Origin: Anaerolineae bacterium
Lineage (GTDB): Bacteria; Chloroflexota; Anaerolineae; Aggregatilineales; JAFGMM01
NCBI GenBank assembly: GCA_027494055.1
Contig: JAOSJO010000012.1
Coordinates: 248,001 to 312,000 of the forward strand
Length of the DNA: 64,000 bases
Direction: 5' to 3'
Positions 9,483 through 17,788 of the stretch are shown piece after piece; within the stretch, counting starts at the first letter, position 1, and every line of letters starts with the position of its first letter. The notes beneath the pieces are model-generated. The model made no database searches and had not been told where the DNA came from. It worked only from the letters and a program-made list of their open reading frames with translations. The position numbers and the translations under genes were made by a program.

Positions 9483-10327
9483 CGCCTATGCGCCGGGTCT
9501 CGTGGGTTGGTCTGGTCATCGGTCTGCTGCTCGGCCTGGGAGTCAGCCTGTTTTACACGTGGGTGATCAACCCTGTGATCGAGTACAACACCGCGCCCTG
9601 GCAGCTCGGCGGCGCGGCGCGCGAGCAGTACATTGTGATGGCCGCCCTGGCGTTCCAGAACGACCGCAACCTCGACCGCGCAGGCGAGCGGCTGAGGCCG
9701 TTCGACTTCGACCGCCCCGGCGTCGAGGTGGCGCGCGTGGCGTGCGACTTCTTCCGCCGCGCCGAGGACCCGACCCTGACCGCCGCGCTGGTAGACCTGG
9801 CGCGCGCCTACGGCGAGGCGACCTGCGCCGACATCGCCATGCCCGCGACCGGCACACCGCCCGGCACGGTGATGATCGTTGTGCCGACCGAGACGCCGAC
9901 GCGCACGCCCACGCCGACCCAGACGCCCACCCCGCTCCCGACGGACACGCCCGACCCCGCCCGCATCACGCCGACCGTCACGCGGACGCCCACGCCGGCC
10001 GGATCGTTCGAGGTCGTGAGCGCGTCGGCGTTCTGCAACGCGCGCTTCTCCGGCGTGATCGAAGTCTACGTGCGCGAGCGCGACGGGACCGGCATCCCCG
10101 GCGTGGAGGTCCAGGTGACGTGGGCGGGCGGCTCGGACCGCTTCTTCACCGGCTTGCTGCCCGACGAGGACCCCGGTTACGCCAACTTCGTGATGGAGGA
10201 GGGCCGGACGTACCGCGTGCAGCTCCCTGGCCGCAGCAGCCCCTCGCGCGAGCTGACGACGCAGGTCTGCGATACGGAGGGCGAGGAGGTGGTGCTCAGC
10301 GGGTACGCGGTGGTGTTTCAGCGATAA
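9479..10327 (+). CDS. Membrane-anchored protein with Thr-Pro linker and C-terminal beta domain
   Basis: 282 residues from a GTG at 9479. The N-terminal part matches the preceding protein: a helix, then YTWVINPVIEYNTAPWQL and YIVMAALAFQNDRNLDRAGERL. A linker rich in TPT repeats (about residues 135-170) joins it to a C-terminal domain (about 175-282) that looks like a carboxypeptidase-regulatory or other beta-sandwich fold (GVEVQVTWAGGSDRF, then VMEEGRTYRVQL). It probably faces outward on the cell surface. Function unknown. Confidence 0.7.
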   Translation: MTPMRRVSWVGLVIGLLLGLGVSLFYTWVINPVIEYNTAPWQLGGAAREQYIVMAALAFQNDRNLDRAGERLRPFDFDRPGVEVARVACDFFRRAEDPTLTAALVDLARAYGEATCADIAMPATGTPPGTVMIVVPTETPTRTPTPTQTPTPLPTDTPDPARITPTVTRTPTPAGSFEVVSASAFCNARFSGVIEVYVRERDGTGIPGVEVQVTWAGGSDRFFTGLLPDEDPGYANFVMEEGRTYRVQLPGRSSPSRELTTQVCDTEGEEVVLSGYAVVFQR

Positions 10328-10345
10328 CACAACAAGGAGTTGAAG

Positions 10346-11341
10346 GTGAGCAAACCCAAACACGCCTGGATGGTCCGCGCTGGCAACGAGAATGCGCTGG
10401 CGGATGCAGTTGAGGCGAAGAATGCCGTTGCAATCGGTTGGGTTGCAATGGGAGATATTTCCTCCCTCAAGACACGCGAGGAGTTCATACAACGCTATCA
10501 AGACTCCTATCCTGAGAGTTCTCCAAACCGTGTCAGCGTTAACGCCGGTCAGGTATATCGCTTTGCACGAGAAATTCGTGACGGCGATTATGTCCTCACT
10601 TACAACAAGACCAGTCGAGAGGTACTGATTGGCATTGCTGAAGGGCCTTGTGAATACACTCCTAGCCTATTCACCGACAGATACCCCTACATACGGCGCG
10701 TTCAGTGGTTGAAGCGCGTATCGCGAGACGACTTCAGCGCCCCTGCGCGCAGAAGCCTGGGCGGGTTGCTGACGGTTTTTCAGCTTGACCAGCACATCGA
10801 CGAGATTCACGAAATCGTCGCGGCAAAGGATGCGGTACCGGCTACCAGCGAGGAAGACGAAGCGCCCCCATTTTTCGAGGACGTCAGAGCGCAAGCCGAC
10901 GAGCTGATTGCTGATCTAATCAGCCGCCTCGACCCCTATGATTTTCAAGACCTGGTAGCTGCAACATTGCGGGCGATGGGATTCCGCGCAATCAGCGTTG
11001 CGCCAGGGCCAGACGGTGGCGTGGACATTGTGGCTCACCCAGATCCCTTCGGTTTTCAGAAACCACGCATCAAAGTCCAGGTGAAGCATCGCAAAGGGGC
11101 AGTAGGTGGACCAGAAATCAGCCAGTTCCTGGGCACATTGCACCTTGACGACAACGGCTTGTATGTCTCAACCGGCGGTTTCACACGCGATGCAGTCTTC
11201 AAAGCGGAAAGCTCAAACAGCCCGATCAAGCTTCTGGATCGAGATAGTTTCATCGATCTCTTATTGGAGCACTACGAAACGCTGGAGCCTGAGTTCAAAG
11301 CCAGGATTCCACTGCGCAAAGTATGGATACCAACGTTGTAG
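10346..11341 (+). CDS. Mrr-like restriction endonuclease (COG4127 type)
   Basis: 331 residues from a GTG at 10346, chosen because AAGGAG lies 6 bases before it. The N-terminal domain (AWMVRAGNENALADA, then AIGWVAMGDIS) resembles the PUA/EVE-like sensor domain of this group. The C-terminal domain is a PD-(D/E)XK nuclease: FQDLVAATLRAMGF helix, GPDGGVDIVAHPD with D227, and IKVQVKH with Q245 and K247. Such enzymes usually cut modified foreign DNA. Codon use is clearly less GC-rich than in the neighbours, suggesting recent transfer. No methyltransferase is adjacent, consistent with a modification-dependent enzyme. Confidence 0.85.
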   Translation: MSKPKHAWMVRAGNENALADAVEAKNAVAIGWVAMGDISSLKTREEFIQRYQDSYPESSPNRVSVNAGQVYRFAREIRDGDYVLTYNKTSREVLIGIAEGPCEYTPSLFTDRYPYIRRVQWLKRVSRDDFSAPARRSLGGLLTVFQLDQHIDEIHEIVAAKDAVPATSEEDEAPPFFEDVRAQADELIADLISRLDPYDFQDLVAATLRAMGFRAISVAPGPDGGVDIVAHPDPFGFQKPRIKVQVKHRKGAVGGPEISQFLGTLHLDDNGLYVSTGGFTRDAVFKAESSNSPIKLLDRDSFIDLLLEHYETLEPEFKARIPLRKVWIPTL

Positions 11342-11434
11342 ACTCGTAGCTCTTGATGCCCCGTACCACGTCCAGAACCGTGCTTACCAAAGGTCACCGT
11401 TATCAGAACATAGCTTAAGGAGGAGTGAGGTCCG

Positions 11435-12349
11435 ATGCCCCACCTCATCACCACCCTCGGCCCCAAAGCCGCCGGCGAACTGGGGATGATCCTCCCGCAC
11501 GAGCACGTGTTCGTCGATCTGCGCACGTGGGACCAGCCCGGCTACGCCCAGGCCGACCCCGCCGACGTGGTCCGGCTCATGGCCCCGGAGATCAAGCGGG
11601 CGCGGGCCGCGGGCGTCACCGCGCTCGTCGAGTGCAGCACGGGCGGCGTGGGCCGCCGCGCCGACATCGACCGCGTCGTCTCCGAGGCGACGGGGTTCCC
11701 TATTGCCGTGCCGACCGGCTTCTACCGCGAGCCGTGGATACCGGATTGGGTGCACGCAGCGCGCGAGGACGCGCTTCACGACCTGATGCGGCGCGAACTC
11801 ACCGAGGGGATCGAGGCGACCGGCGTGCCGGCCGCCTGGGTCAAGCTCAGCGCCGGAGACGACGGCCTCACCGCCACCGAGGCCAAGATTCTGCGCGCCG
11901 CCGCAAAGGCCGCCGCCGGCGTGAACGCCGTCATCGGCAGCCACACGATCAGGGGGCGCGTGGTGCGCGACCAGCTCGCCATCATCGAGGCCGCCGGCTA
12001 CACGCCGGCGCGCTTCATCTGGATCCACACGCAGGCCGAGCCAGACTTCGCCCTGCACCTGGAAATGGCGCGGCGCGGCTGCTGGATCGAGTACGACAAC
12101 ATCGGGTGGGAGGACGACGCGCCGCACATCGAGCGCATCCAGCGCGTGCTCGACGCAGGGCTGGGCGATCACCTGCTGCTCAGCCACGACCGGGGCTGGT
12201 ACGACCCCGCACAGCCGGGCGGCGGCGTCCCCAAGCCGTACACCTACCTCAGCGAGACGTTCCTGCCGAAGCTCAAGGCCGCCGGCATGGACGACGCCAC
12301 GATCCGCCAACTGACCATCGATAACCCGTTTCGCGCGTTCGCACGTTGA
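11435..12349 (+). CDS. Phosphotriesterase-family metal hydrolase (lactonase-like)
   Basis: 304 residues, with GGAGGAGTGAGG upstream of the ATG. All metal ligands of the amidohydrolase fold can be placed: LPHEH (H22, H24), WVKLS with the bridging K137, IGSH (H170), WIHTQ (H198) and LLSHD (D252). Members of this family in genomes without pesticide exposure are mostly lactonases or sugar-lactone hydrolases, so I prefer that reading to phosphotriesterase activity. It is a single gene. Confidence 0.88.
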   Translation: MPHLITTLGPKAAGELGMILPHEHVFVDLRTWDQPGYAQADPADVVRLMAPEIKRARAAGVTALVECSTGGVGRRADIDRVVSEATGFPIAVPTGFYREPWIPDWVHAAREDALHDLMRRELTEGIEATGVPAAWVKLSAGDDGLTATEAKILRAAAKAAAGVNAVIGSHTIRGRVVRDQLAIIEAAGYTPARFIWIHTQAEPDFALHLEMARRGCWIEYDNIGWEDDAPHIERIQRVLDAGLGDHLLLSHDRGWYDPAQPGGGVPKPYTYLSETFLPKLKAAGMDDATIRQLTIDNPFRAFAR

Positions 12350-12354
12350 GTTGA

Positions 12355-12419
12355 ACCACAGAGGCACAGAGGACACGGAGAATCTGTAAAAATCTCCGTG
12401 CTCTCCGTGTCTCTGTGGT
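12355..12419. repeat. Imperfect palindrome of the ACCACAGAG...CTCTGTGGT type
   Basis: The arms 12355-12381 and 12393-12419 are inverted copies with about 23 of 27 positions matching, separated by 11 bases including an A run. It lies between the convergent stops of the lactonase and peptide-binding genes and could act as a bidirectional terminator. Similar 'accacagag...' palindromes are dispersed in many bacterial genomes. Confidence 0.7.
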
Positions 12420-12436
12420 GGATTCTTGCAGTTTTC

Positions 12437-14137
12437 TCAGCGCCCGCGCATCGCCGTGTCGATCACCCAGCGGTCGTAGCGCGCCGGGCCGAGCGCGCCG
12501 GCGGTCAGCCAGGGTTGTTGCACGGTCGGCTGCACCACCACGTACAGCGGGACAATCGGGTATTTGCCCACCACGCCAAAGAACCGGTCCTCGATCTCGG
12601 CGACCATGCGCGTGCGCTCCGCCGGGTCGTACTGGACGCCCGCCGCGTCGATGAGGGCGTCGGTCTCGTCGCACGGCGCGCCGAGGGAGAACGTGCCGTA
12701 GCGGCAATGCAGCGCGTCGGAGAGCCAGTTGTTGGCGTCGTAGTAGTCGGCGGTCCAACTGGCGAGCCAGATGTGGGGCCGCCGGTAGTCCGGCGCGTCC
12801 GAGAACGTGTCGCGCGCGTTGGCGAGCACGACGCGGAAGGACGCCGGCGTGATGATGAAGAGGCCGGGGTTGCAGCCGAGTTCGCGCTGCCAGCTCTCGA
12901 CCAGGAACTGGGCGATAGCCTGCGAGCGCGCGTCGTCGCGCACCATCAATTCGATCTGCTCCGGGATCGCGCCGCACTGCGCGTGGCCGGCCACCGCGAA
13001 CGCCTCACGCGCCGCGTCGGGGTTGTAGCCCGCGCCGACCCCGTCCAGCGGCGGCGCGCCAATCATGCCCGGCGGCGTGAAGTGCGTCATTGCGACGCCC
13101 TCGCCCGGCAGAATCTGCGCAACCATCGCCTCCCGGTCGATTGACCAGGCGAGGGCCTGGCGGATGCCGCGCTGGTCCATCGGCGCGCGCTCGCTGGAGA
13201 AGCCAAGCATCACGACCGACGGGCGCATGACGCCTGCGACGGCCCCCGGTGCGGGTGCGCCCGACGGGACCGGCGCGCGGTCAAGCTGGCCGGCGTTGGC
13301 CTGGCTCAGCGCCGTCGCGGGGTCAGCAAACCCGATCACCACGCGCTCGACGTTGCCGGTCCAGTCGTCGGGCCAGTACGGGTTGCGCAGCAGCACAAGC
13401 TGCTGGTTGCGCACCCACTCCCCGACCACGAACGGCCCGTTCGTGACGAGGCTGCCGGTCTCGGCCCAGTTGTCGATGTGCGCCACGAACTCGCGCGGCA
13501 GCGGGCGAAACTCCGGCATGGCGGTGAAGGTGAGGAAATAGGCCGCCGGGAACAACAGCGTGTACTCGACCGTCTGGTCGTCGAGGGCGCGCACACGCAC
13601 GCGCTCCGCTGCGAAATCGGCGGTCATGAATTCAGGGTCGGTACGGTAGACGACCTGGCAGCCGTCGATAACGAAGATGCTGGTGAAATAGGGCGAGGCC
13701 GTCAGCGGGTTGCACACGCGCTGGATGCTGAACACGAAATCATCCGCCGTGACCGGGCGCAGGGCATACGTCGCGCCGGTGATGGGGTTGTGCCGCACCC
13801 AGTACACGTCGTCGCGCAGGTGGAACGTCCACCTCAAGCCGTCCTCGCTGATCTCCCAGTCCGTCGCAATCGCCGGCTCGATGCTGGCCCCGTCGGGGTC
13901 GTAGGCCGTCAGCCCGACGAACAGGTTTTCAACCACGTCGCGCGCGTCATAGTCGAACTCGAAAGGCGTGAGGCGCGTGGGATCGAGCGCGGCGATGTCC
14001 TGCGTGAACGCCAGGTTCAGCGTCACGGGTTCGGCGGGCTGCGCGTTGGCAAGGGGAACGGGCGCTGCCAGCCCGGCAACAAGGACGGCGACAGGCAAAA
14101 GAAGCCAGCGGGCGATTCCATGCGTCGTCAGGCGCAT
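12437..14137 (-). CDS. Family 5 extracellular solute-binding protein (peptide/oligopeptide type)
   Basis: 566 residues with a signal peptide (WLLLPVAVLVAGLAAPVPLANA, cut near residue 32; no lipobox). The body shows the family signatures: DPTRLTPFEFDYDARDVVENLF, TDWEISEDGLRWTFHLRDDV, DFVFSIQRVCNP, and the late VVQPTVQQPWLTAG. It captures peptides or other small ligands outside the membrane for an ABC importer. No permease or ATPase gene is adjacent, so it is an orphan component. Two tandem structured RNA units with terminators lie immediately upstream on the same strand. Confidence 0.9.
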   Translation of the reverse strand: MRLTTHGIARWLLLPVAVLVAGLAAPVPLANAQPAEPVTLNLAFTQDIAALDPTRLTPFEFDYDARDVVENLFVGLTAYDPDGASIEPAIATDWEISEDGLRWTFHLRDDVYWVRHNPITGATYALRPVTADDFVFSIQRVCNPLTASPYFTSIFVIDGCQVVYRTDPEFMTADFAAERVRVRALDDQTVEYTLLFPAAYFLTFTAMPEFRPLPREFVAHIDNWAETGSLVTNGPFVVGEWVRNQQLVLLRNPYWPDDWTGNVERVVIGFADPATALSQANAGQLDRAPVPSGAPAPGAVAGVMRPSVVMLGFSSERAPMDQRGIRQALAWSIDREAMVAQILPGEGVAMTHFTPPGMIGAPPLDGVGAGYNPDAAREAFAVAGHAQCGAIPEQIELMVRDDARSQAIAQFLVESWQRELGCNPGLFIITPASFRVVLANARDTFSDAPDYRRPHIWLASWTADYYDANNWLSDALHCRYGTFSLGAPCDETDALIDAAGVQYDPAERTRMVAEIEDRFFGVVGKYPIVPLYVVVQPTVQQPWLTAGALGPARYDRWVIDTAMRGR

Positions 14138-14259
14138 AAGGCACTCTCCTTGGCTGTACAGGCCAAAAGCATAGCCTTACCCGGCGATTCCATCAACATT
14201 TGGCGTCGTTTGCGCTTGCGGAGGCAGCCGGCGCGCAGGGAGAGCACTGCCACAAGGCG

Positions 14260-14299
14260 AAAAAAAAAGCCACGCCTGCGAGGGGGGCACAGGCGTGGC
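14260..14299 (-). terminator. Intrinsic terminator of RNA unit A
   Basis: GCCACGCCTG (14269-14278) and CAGGCGTGGC (14290-14299) form a perfect 10-bp stem, followed on the minus strand by nine T (14268-14260). A textbook factor-independent terminator. Confidence 0.9.
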
Positions 14300-14430
14300 T
14301 TCCTCTTCAGGTCTGACCCGTCCTCGGCGACGCGCATCTCCGATTTCGCGGCCAGCCTTGCAGCCTGACGTTACCTGGTTACCATTACGACTACAACACG
14401 CTCACACTCTTTTGTCAGGCTATGTTGCCC
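14260..14430 (-). ncRNA. Structured RNA unit A (promoter-proximal to the binding-protein gene)
   Basis: On the minus strand a TATAAT (reverse of 14434-14439) precedes a transcript of about 170 bases that ends at an intrinsic terminator (14260-14299). The 5' part closes by GCCTGAC/GTCAGGC pairing (around 14414-14420 and 14373-14379). The 3' part contains a 23-base core (14320-14342) identical to that in unit B. I could not match it to a riboswitch or sRNA class I know. It could be an independent small RNA or a leader of the peptide-binding gene that starts 122 bases further on. Confidence 0.6.
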
Positions 14431-14519
14431 TATATTATAGCCAGCGGGGTTAGCCAGACTTTAAGCAAACATGAGAGGATCATGAGGGGCGGTGCCGCTA
14501 CTGGACCGCCACGCCGGGC

Positions 14520-14559
14520 AAAAAAGGGCCGCTCCTGTGAGGGGGGCCACAGGAGCGGC
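14520..14559 (-). terminator. Intrinsic terminator of RNA unit B
   Basis: GCCGCTCCTGTG (14528-14539) and CACAGGAGCGGC (14548-14559) form a perfect 12-bp stem; six T follow on the minus strand after CCC (14525-14520). The stem differs from that of unit A, but both loops hold a C-rich run on the minus strand. Confidence 0.88.
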
Positions 14560-14703
14560 GATTTGATCCGGCTTGGCTTCGGTCCTCGGCGACGCGCATC
14601 TCCGGCACCTCAGCCAGCCCTGCTCACCTGGCGCCACTGCTTTGGTTCTACCGTTCCGTCTGTGTGTGCCAATCGCTACAAAGAGCGCCAGGTCAGCATA
14701 TGC
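14520..14703 (-). ncRNA. Structured RNA unit B (tandem copy of unit A)
   Basis: A second unit with the same plan: TATAAT (reverse of 14709-14714), transcript of about 185 bases, closing stem ACCTGGCGC/GCGCCAGGT (around 14685-14693 and 14625-14633), a 23-base core at 14582-14604 identical to unit A, then an intrinsic terminator. Sequence outside the core is diverged while the layout is kept, which suggests selection on structure. The promoter-proximal context GGCTATAAT is shared too. Confidence 0.6.
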
Positions 14704-14785
14704 TATGGATTATAGCCGGGCGCGTTAGGGTGAGCTTAGGTGAATATTAGGGATGCATGAGAGGCGCGGAGGCCTCCGCGCGCAT

Positions 14786-15247
14786 TCAGCCGTCGCCGTT
14801 GCCGCGCCGGAAGAGGCGCAGCCAGGCCTCCACTTCCTCAGGGCTGAGCGTCGGCTCGGTGGACGCGGGGGGTGCGGCGGCCAACTGCGCCGCGAACGCC
14901 GCTGCGGTGATGGCGTGCGCGCCGCTTTCCCGCGCCGCCTGTGCGAGATCGTGGTCGGAGCTGACGACGGTCAGCTCGCGGGGGTTGCGGTGCCGGCGCA
15001 CGCGGCGCAAGATGAGCGCATCGGCGCTGGTGTTGCCCGGCGCGAAGATCACCTCGACGCCGTGGGTGGAGTGCGGGCGCGACTTCCCGCCGGGGAGGCC
15101 CTGGTCGAAGATCACCGTGATGCGTTTGCGGGTGCGCGCGTGGTAGCGGCGCAGGCGTTCAACCAACCGGATTTCGTCGTCGGGGTCGTCTAGCGAAATG
15201 TCGGCCATCTGCCCGATCAGGTTATGGCCGTCGATTAACAGGGGCAT
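14786..15247 (-). CDS. YacP-like NYN domain ribonuclease
   Basis: 153 residues, MPLLIDGHNLIGQM at the N-terminus with the catalytic-site Asp (D6), ITVIFDQG and VVSSDHDLAQAA giving the other acidic residues of the PIN-like NYN fold. The closest characterised relatives (YacP/Rae1) are ribosome-associated mRNA endonucleases. The start lies 12 bases beyond the stop of the upstream gene at 15260, so the two genes are probably one operon. Confidence 0.85.
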   Translation of the reverse strand: MPLLIDGHNLIGQMADISLDDPDDEIRLVERLRRYHARTRKRITVIFDQGLPGGKSRPHSTHGVEVIFAPGNTSADALILRRVRRHRNPRELTVVSSDHDLAQAARESGAHAITAAAFAAQLAAAPPASTEPTLSPEEVEAWLRLFRRGNGDG

Positions 15248-15259
15248 CCGCTTACCGCG

Positions 15260-15580
15260 CTAGAACTGAAATCCTCGCTTGAAACGCACGACCTTGATCG
15301 AATAGTCGGTGGTGAAGGACCTGAACCGGACCTCAAGGCGACGCCACTCCTCGCTGTCGAGGACGTCCTGCAAAGTCGCCATATCCTCCGCAACGAACTC
15401 GGCCAGGCGCGAGGGGTAATCGCCGAAGGCCGTATGCCATGCCTCGCGCATGTAGAGGCCCATATGCTGCGCGGCGGGCACCAGCTCACCGACGAGAAAT
15501 TCGTAATATGCTTCCTGGACGCCCGGAAGCACGTCGTAGGCAATCAGCAGCTTTACCTGTGGCAATATCGTGTCGGACAT
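15260..15580 (-). CDS. Hypothetical protein, 106 residues
   Basis: The sequence MSDTILPQVKLLIAYDVLPG, with helices around YYEFLVGELVPAAQ and LAEFVAEDMATLQDVL and a closing strand YSIKVVRFKR, suggests a dimeric alpha-beta barrel (ferredoxin-like) fold. No catalytic residues can be named. It precedes the NYN RNase gene by 12 bases. Confidence 0.65.
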   Translation of the reverse strand: MSDTILPQVKLLIAYDVLPGVQEAYYEFLVGELVPAAQHMGLYMREAWHTAFGDYPSRLAEFVAEDMATLQDVLDSEEWRRLEVRFRSFTTDYSIKVVRFKRGFQF

Positions 15581-15677
15581 TCCCTTATGCCCCTATCCCG
15601 TTCGTCTTGCAGCCCCCCTACGCGCCGCGACTTTGGCTGCGCATTCTATCGCGCGCCCTGGGGCGGCGCAACGCGCA

Positions 15678-16769
15678 TCAGGCCGGTTCCGCAGCCGGCT
15701 CTGGCATTGTCCACACACCCGGAATCGCAGTGCCGCACTCCGGGCAGCGCCCGCCGGTCCGGGCAAGCCGGTTCTCCAACACGTAGAAGCCGTGCCGGCG
15801 GATCAGCGTGGCCTTGCAGGAGGGGCACCGGGTGTTCTCCCAATCCTCGGTCGCGCCGGGCAGGTTGCCGGCGTAGACGTAGTGCAGCCCGGCCTCCAGG
15901 CCGATCTCCGCCGCGCGCACCAGCGTCTCCGGCGGGGTGCGGCCGGGGTCGGTCATCTTGTAATCCGGGTGAAACGCGGTGACGTGCCAGGGGATGTCGC
16001 GCGACACCGAGGCGATGTAGCGCGCCGCGTCCCACAGCTCTTCGTTGCTGTCGTTGAAGCCGGGCACGATCAGCGTGACGACCTCCACCCACAGACCCAC
16101 CTCGCGCGCCATCTTGATGGTGTCGAGCACGTGCTGCAGCACGCCGCCCAGGCGGCGGTACTGCTTGTCCTGCATGGTCTTGAGGTCGATTTTGTAGGCG
16201 TCCAGCCAGGGCCGGAGATAGGCCAGCGCTTCGGGTGTGGCGTTGCCGTTGGAGATGTAGAGCGTGCGCATCCCGGCGGCGCGCGCGCGCCTGAAGACGC
16301 TCACCGCCCACTCGGAGGTGATGAGCGGCTCGTTGTAGGTGCTGGCGATGCACGACGCGCCGTAACTCTGCGCCAGGCGCACAAGCTCCTGCGCTGAGAT
16401 CGGCTCTGGCGGGCGGCCGGCGCGGTCGTCGCGGAGCGTCTGCGACGTGACCCAGTTCTGGCAGTACGAGCAGTGGAAATCGCAGCCGAGCATCCCAAAG
16501 CTCAGGGCTGTGGAGCCAGGCAGCAGGTGGAAGAAGGGCTTTTTCTCGGTGGGATCGACCTGAAGCGCCGCGACGTAGCCGTGCGGCACGCGCAGCACGC
16601 CGCCCTCGTTATAGCGCACGTGGCAGATGCCCCGGCGGCCCTCTTTGATCAGGCAGCGGTGCGCGCACGCATAGCAGCGAAGGCTCTTCGCCTCGGCGTC
16701 AACGACCTCGTAAAGCTCACCCGCGACGGTGAGTTCGTCCAACCTTTCTTGCAGCGATTTCCGCGCCAT
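15678..16769 (-). CDS. amrS: AmmeMemoRadiSam-type radical SAM enzyme (AmrS)
   Basis: 363 residues. The radical SAM cluster motif is GCDFHCSYCQNW (C96, C100, C103). It is preceded by the cysteine-rich N-terminus typical of the group (C32, C35, C39, C49, with GICHVRYN) and followed by the TYNEPLI and ISNGN segments. A C-terminal rubredoxin-like zinc site is visible (CPSC and CPEC). The family is usually encoded with MEMO1 and AMMECR1 proteins; neither is nearby here. Its biochemical reaction is not settled. Confidence 0.88.
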   Translation of the reverse strand: MARKSLQERLDELTVAGELYEVVDAEAKSLRCYACAHRCLIKEGRRGICHVRYNEGGVLRVPHGYVAALQVDPTEKKPFFHLLPGSTALSFGMLGCDFHCSYCQNWVTSQTLRDDRAGRPPEPISAQELVRLAQSYGASCIASTYNEPLITSEWAVSVFRRARAAGMRTLYISNGNATPEALAYLRPWLDAYKIDLKTMQDKQYRRLGGVLQHVLDTIKMAREVGLWVEVVTLIVPGFNDSNEELWDAARYIASVSRDIPWHVTAFHPDYKMTDPGRTPPETLVRAAEIGLEAGLHYVYAGNLPGATEDWENTRCPSCKATLIRRHGFYVLENRLARTGGRCPECGTAIPGVWTMPEPAAEPA

Positions 16770-16878
16770 TGTGAGCGACTCTTACCAACCTTACACTTTC
16801 AATTATATCATGCCGCCCATCGCGAAGCAGCGCCGCCGACCTACGTCTGGTGTACGCTCGCCGCGCGCGCGGGAGCCG

Positions 16879-17628
16879 CTACGCTGGCGGCGTGGCCGTG
16901 CGCAAAATGTGTGCGATCCGCTCCCGGTTGGGCGCGACCAGCTTGGCGACGACGGACGGCACGTCATACGCGACGCGGCGATGCGCCACGTTCACTGCCG
17001 CGCCGTCGAAGTCGAGCACGGCGTAGCACGCGCGCGGGTCGCCATCCATGGGCAGGCCGACGCTGCCGACATTCACCCAGCGCCAGCCGTCCAACTGCCG
17101 GTCCATCGGCAGGTGCGTATGGCCGCAGAGCGCCAGCCGACCCTCGCGGTCGAGCAGGTCGTCGAGCAGCACGTCATCGGGCGTGTCGGGCCGCCGCATC
17201 GGTTCGTCATCGCCAGGGATCGCGTGAAAGCCCACGACCCAGCCGAAGCCCTCGACCTGAAGGCTCTGCTCCGCCGGGAGTTTGCTCAGGTACTCATAGT
17301 CTGCGTAGCTCAACTGGCCGACCGTCCAGGCGAAAGCGCCGTCGCGCGTCTGCAGCGCGGTCTGCATTCGCGCCCACGCGGCCTCATCCGGGACCAGGAT
17401 TTCCGGGCGCTGGCCCGACGTGAGGTAACGGTCGGTGTTGCCGTAGATCACGCCGACCTCCGGCAGCGCGCGGAGGCGCGCCACGCACTCCGACGGGTGC
17501 GGGCCGAACGCCGCCAGGTCGCCAAGCACCCAGATTTTGTCCGCGCCGCCGTGCGCCTCCAGGTCGGCGAGCACCGCCTCCAGCGCGTCGAGGTTCCCGT
17601 GTATGTCCGATAGCACTGCCAAACGCAT
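16879..17628 (-). CDS. Calcineurin-like metallophosphoesterase (YfcE/MJ0936 type)
   Basis: 249 residues starting MRLAVLSDIHGNLDALEAVL with metal ligands D8 and H10, then LGDLAAFG, YGNTDRYL and CGHTHLPMD, in the order expected for the family. Members hydrolyse phosphodiesters such as bis-pNPP or cyclic nucleotides in vitro. Single gene. Confidence 0.9.
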   Translation of the reverse strand: MRLAVLSDIHGNLDALEAVLADLEAHGGADKIWVLGDLAAFGPHPSECVARLRALPEVGVIYGNTDRYLTSGQRPEILVPDEAAWARMQTALQTRDGAFAWTVGQLSYADYEYLSKLPAEQSLQVEGFGWVVGFHAIPGDDEPMRRPDTPDDVLLDDLLDREGRLALCGHTHLPMDRQLDGWRWVNVGSVGLPMDGDPRACYAVLDFDGAAVNVAHRRVAYDVPSVVAKLVAPNRERIAHILRTATPPA

Positions 17629-17733
17629 CGCTGACCTCCTCGTTTCGTTCCTTGTGCTCTTATTCTAACGAACATTACACCATCGCCAAGCATATTTCAC
17701 AGATATGCCGCCGGCGCGCCCGGCCCAGGATGC

Positions 17734-17763
17734 AAAAAGCCCCGCTCCACGGGGAGCCGGGGC
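17734..17763 (-). terminator. Intrinsic terminator of hsp20
   Basis: GCCCCGCTCC (17739-17748) pairs with GGAGCCGGGGC (17753-17763) with one bulge; five T follow on the minus strand (17738-17734). It lies 26 bases past the hsp20 stop. Confidence 0.88.
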
Positions 17764-17788
17764 GTGTGATGCTGAAAGCGCGGCCCGC

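Noticed and set aside
14260..14600. Cobalamin, TPP, SAM, T-box or SRP identity for the tandem RNAs
   Set aside because: I compared the core and stems with the conserved boxes of these families from memory and found no match; left unclassified.
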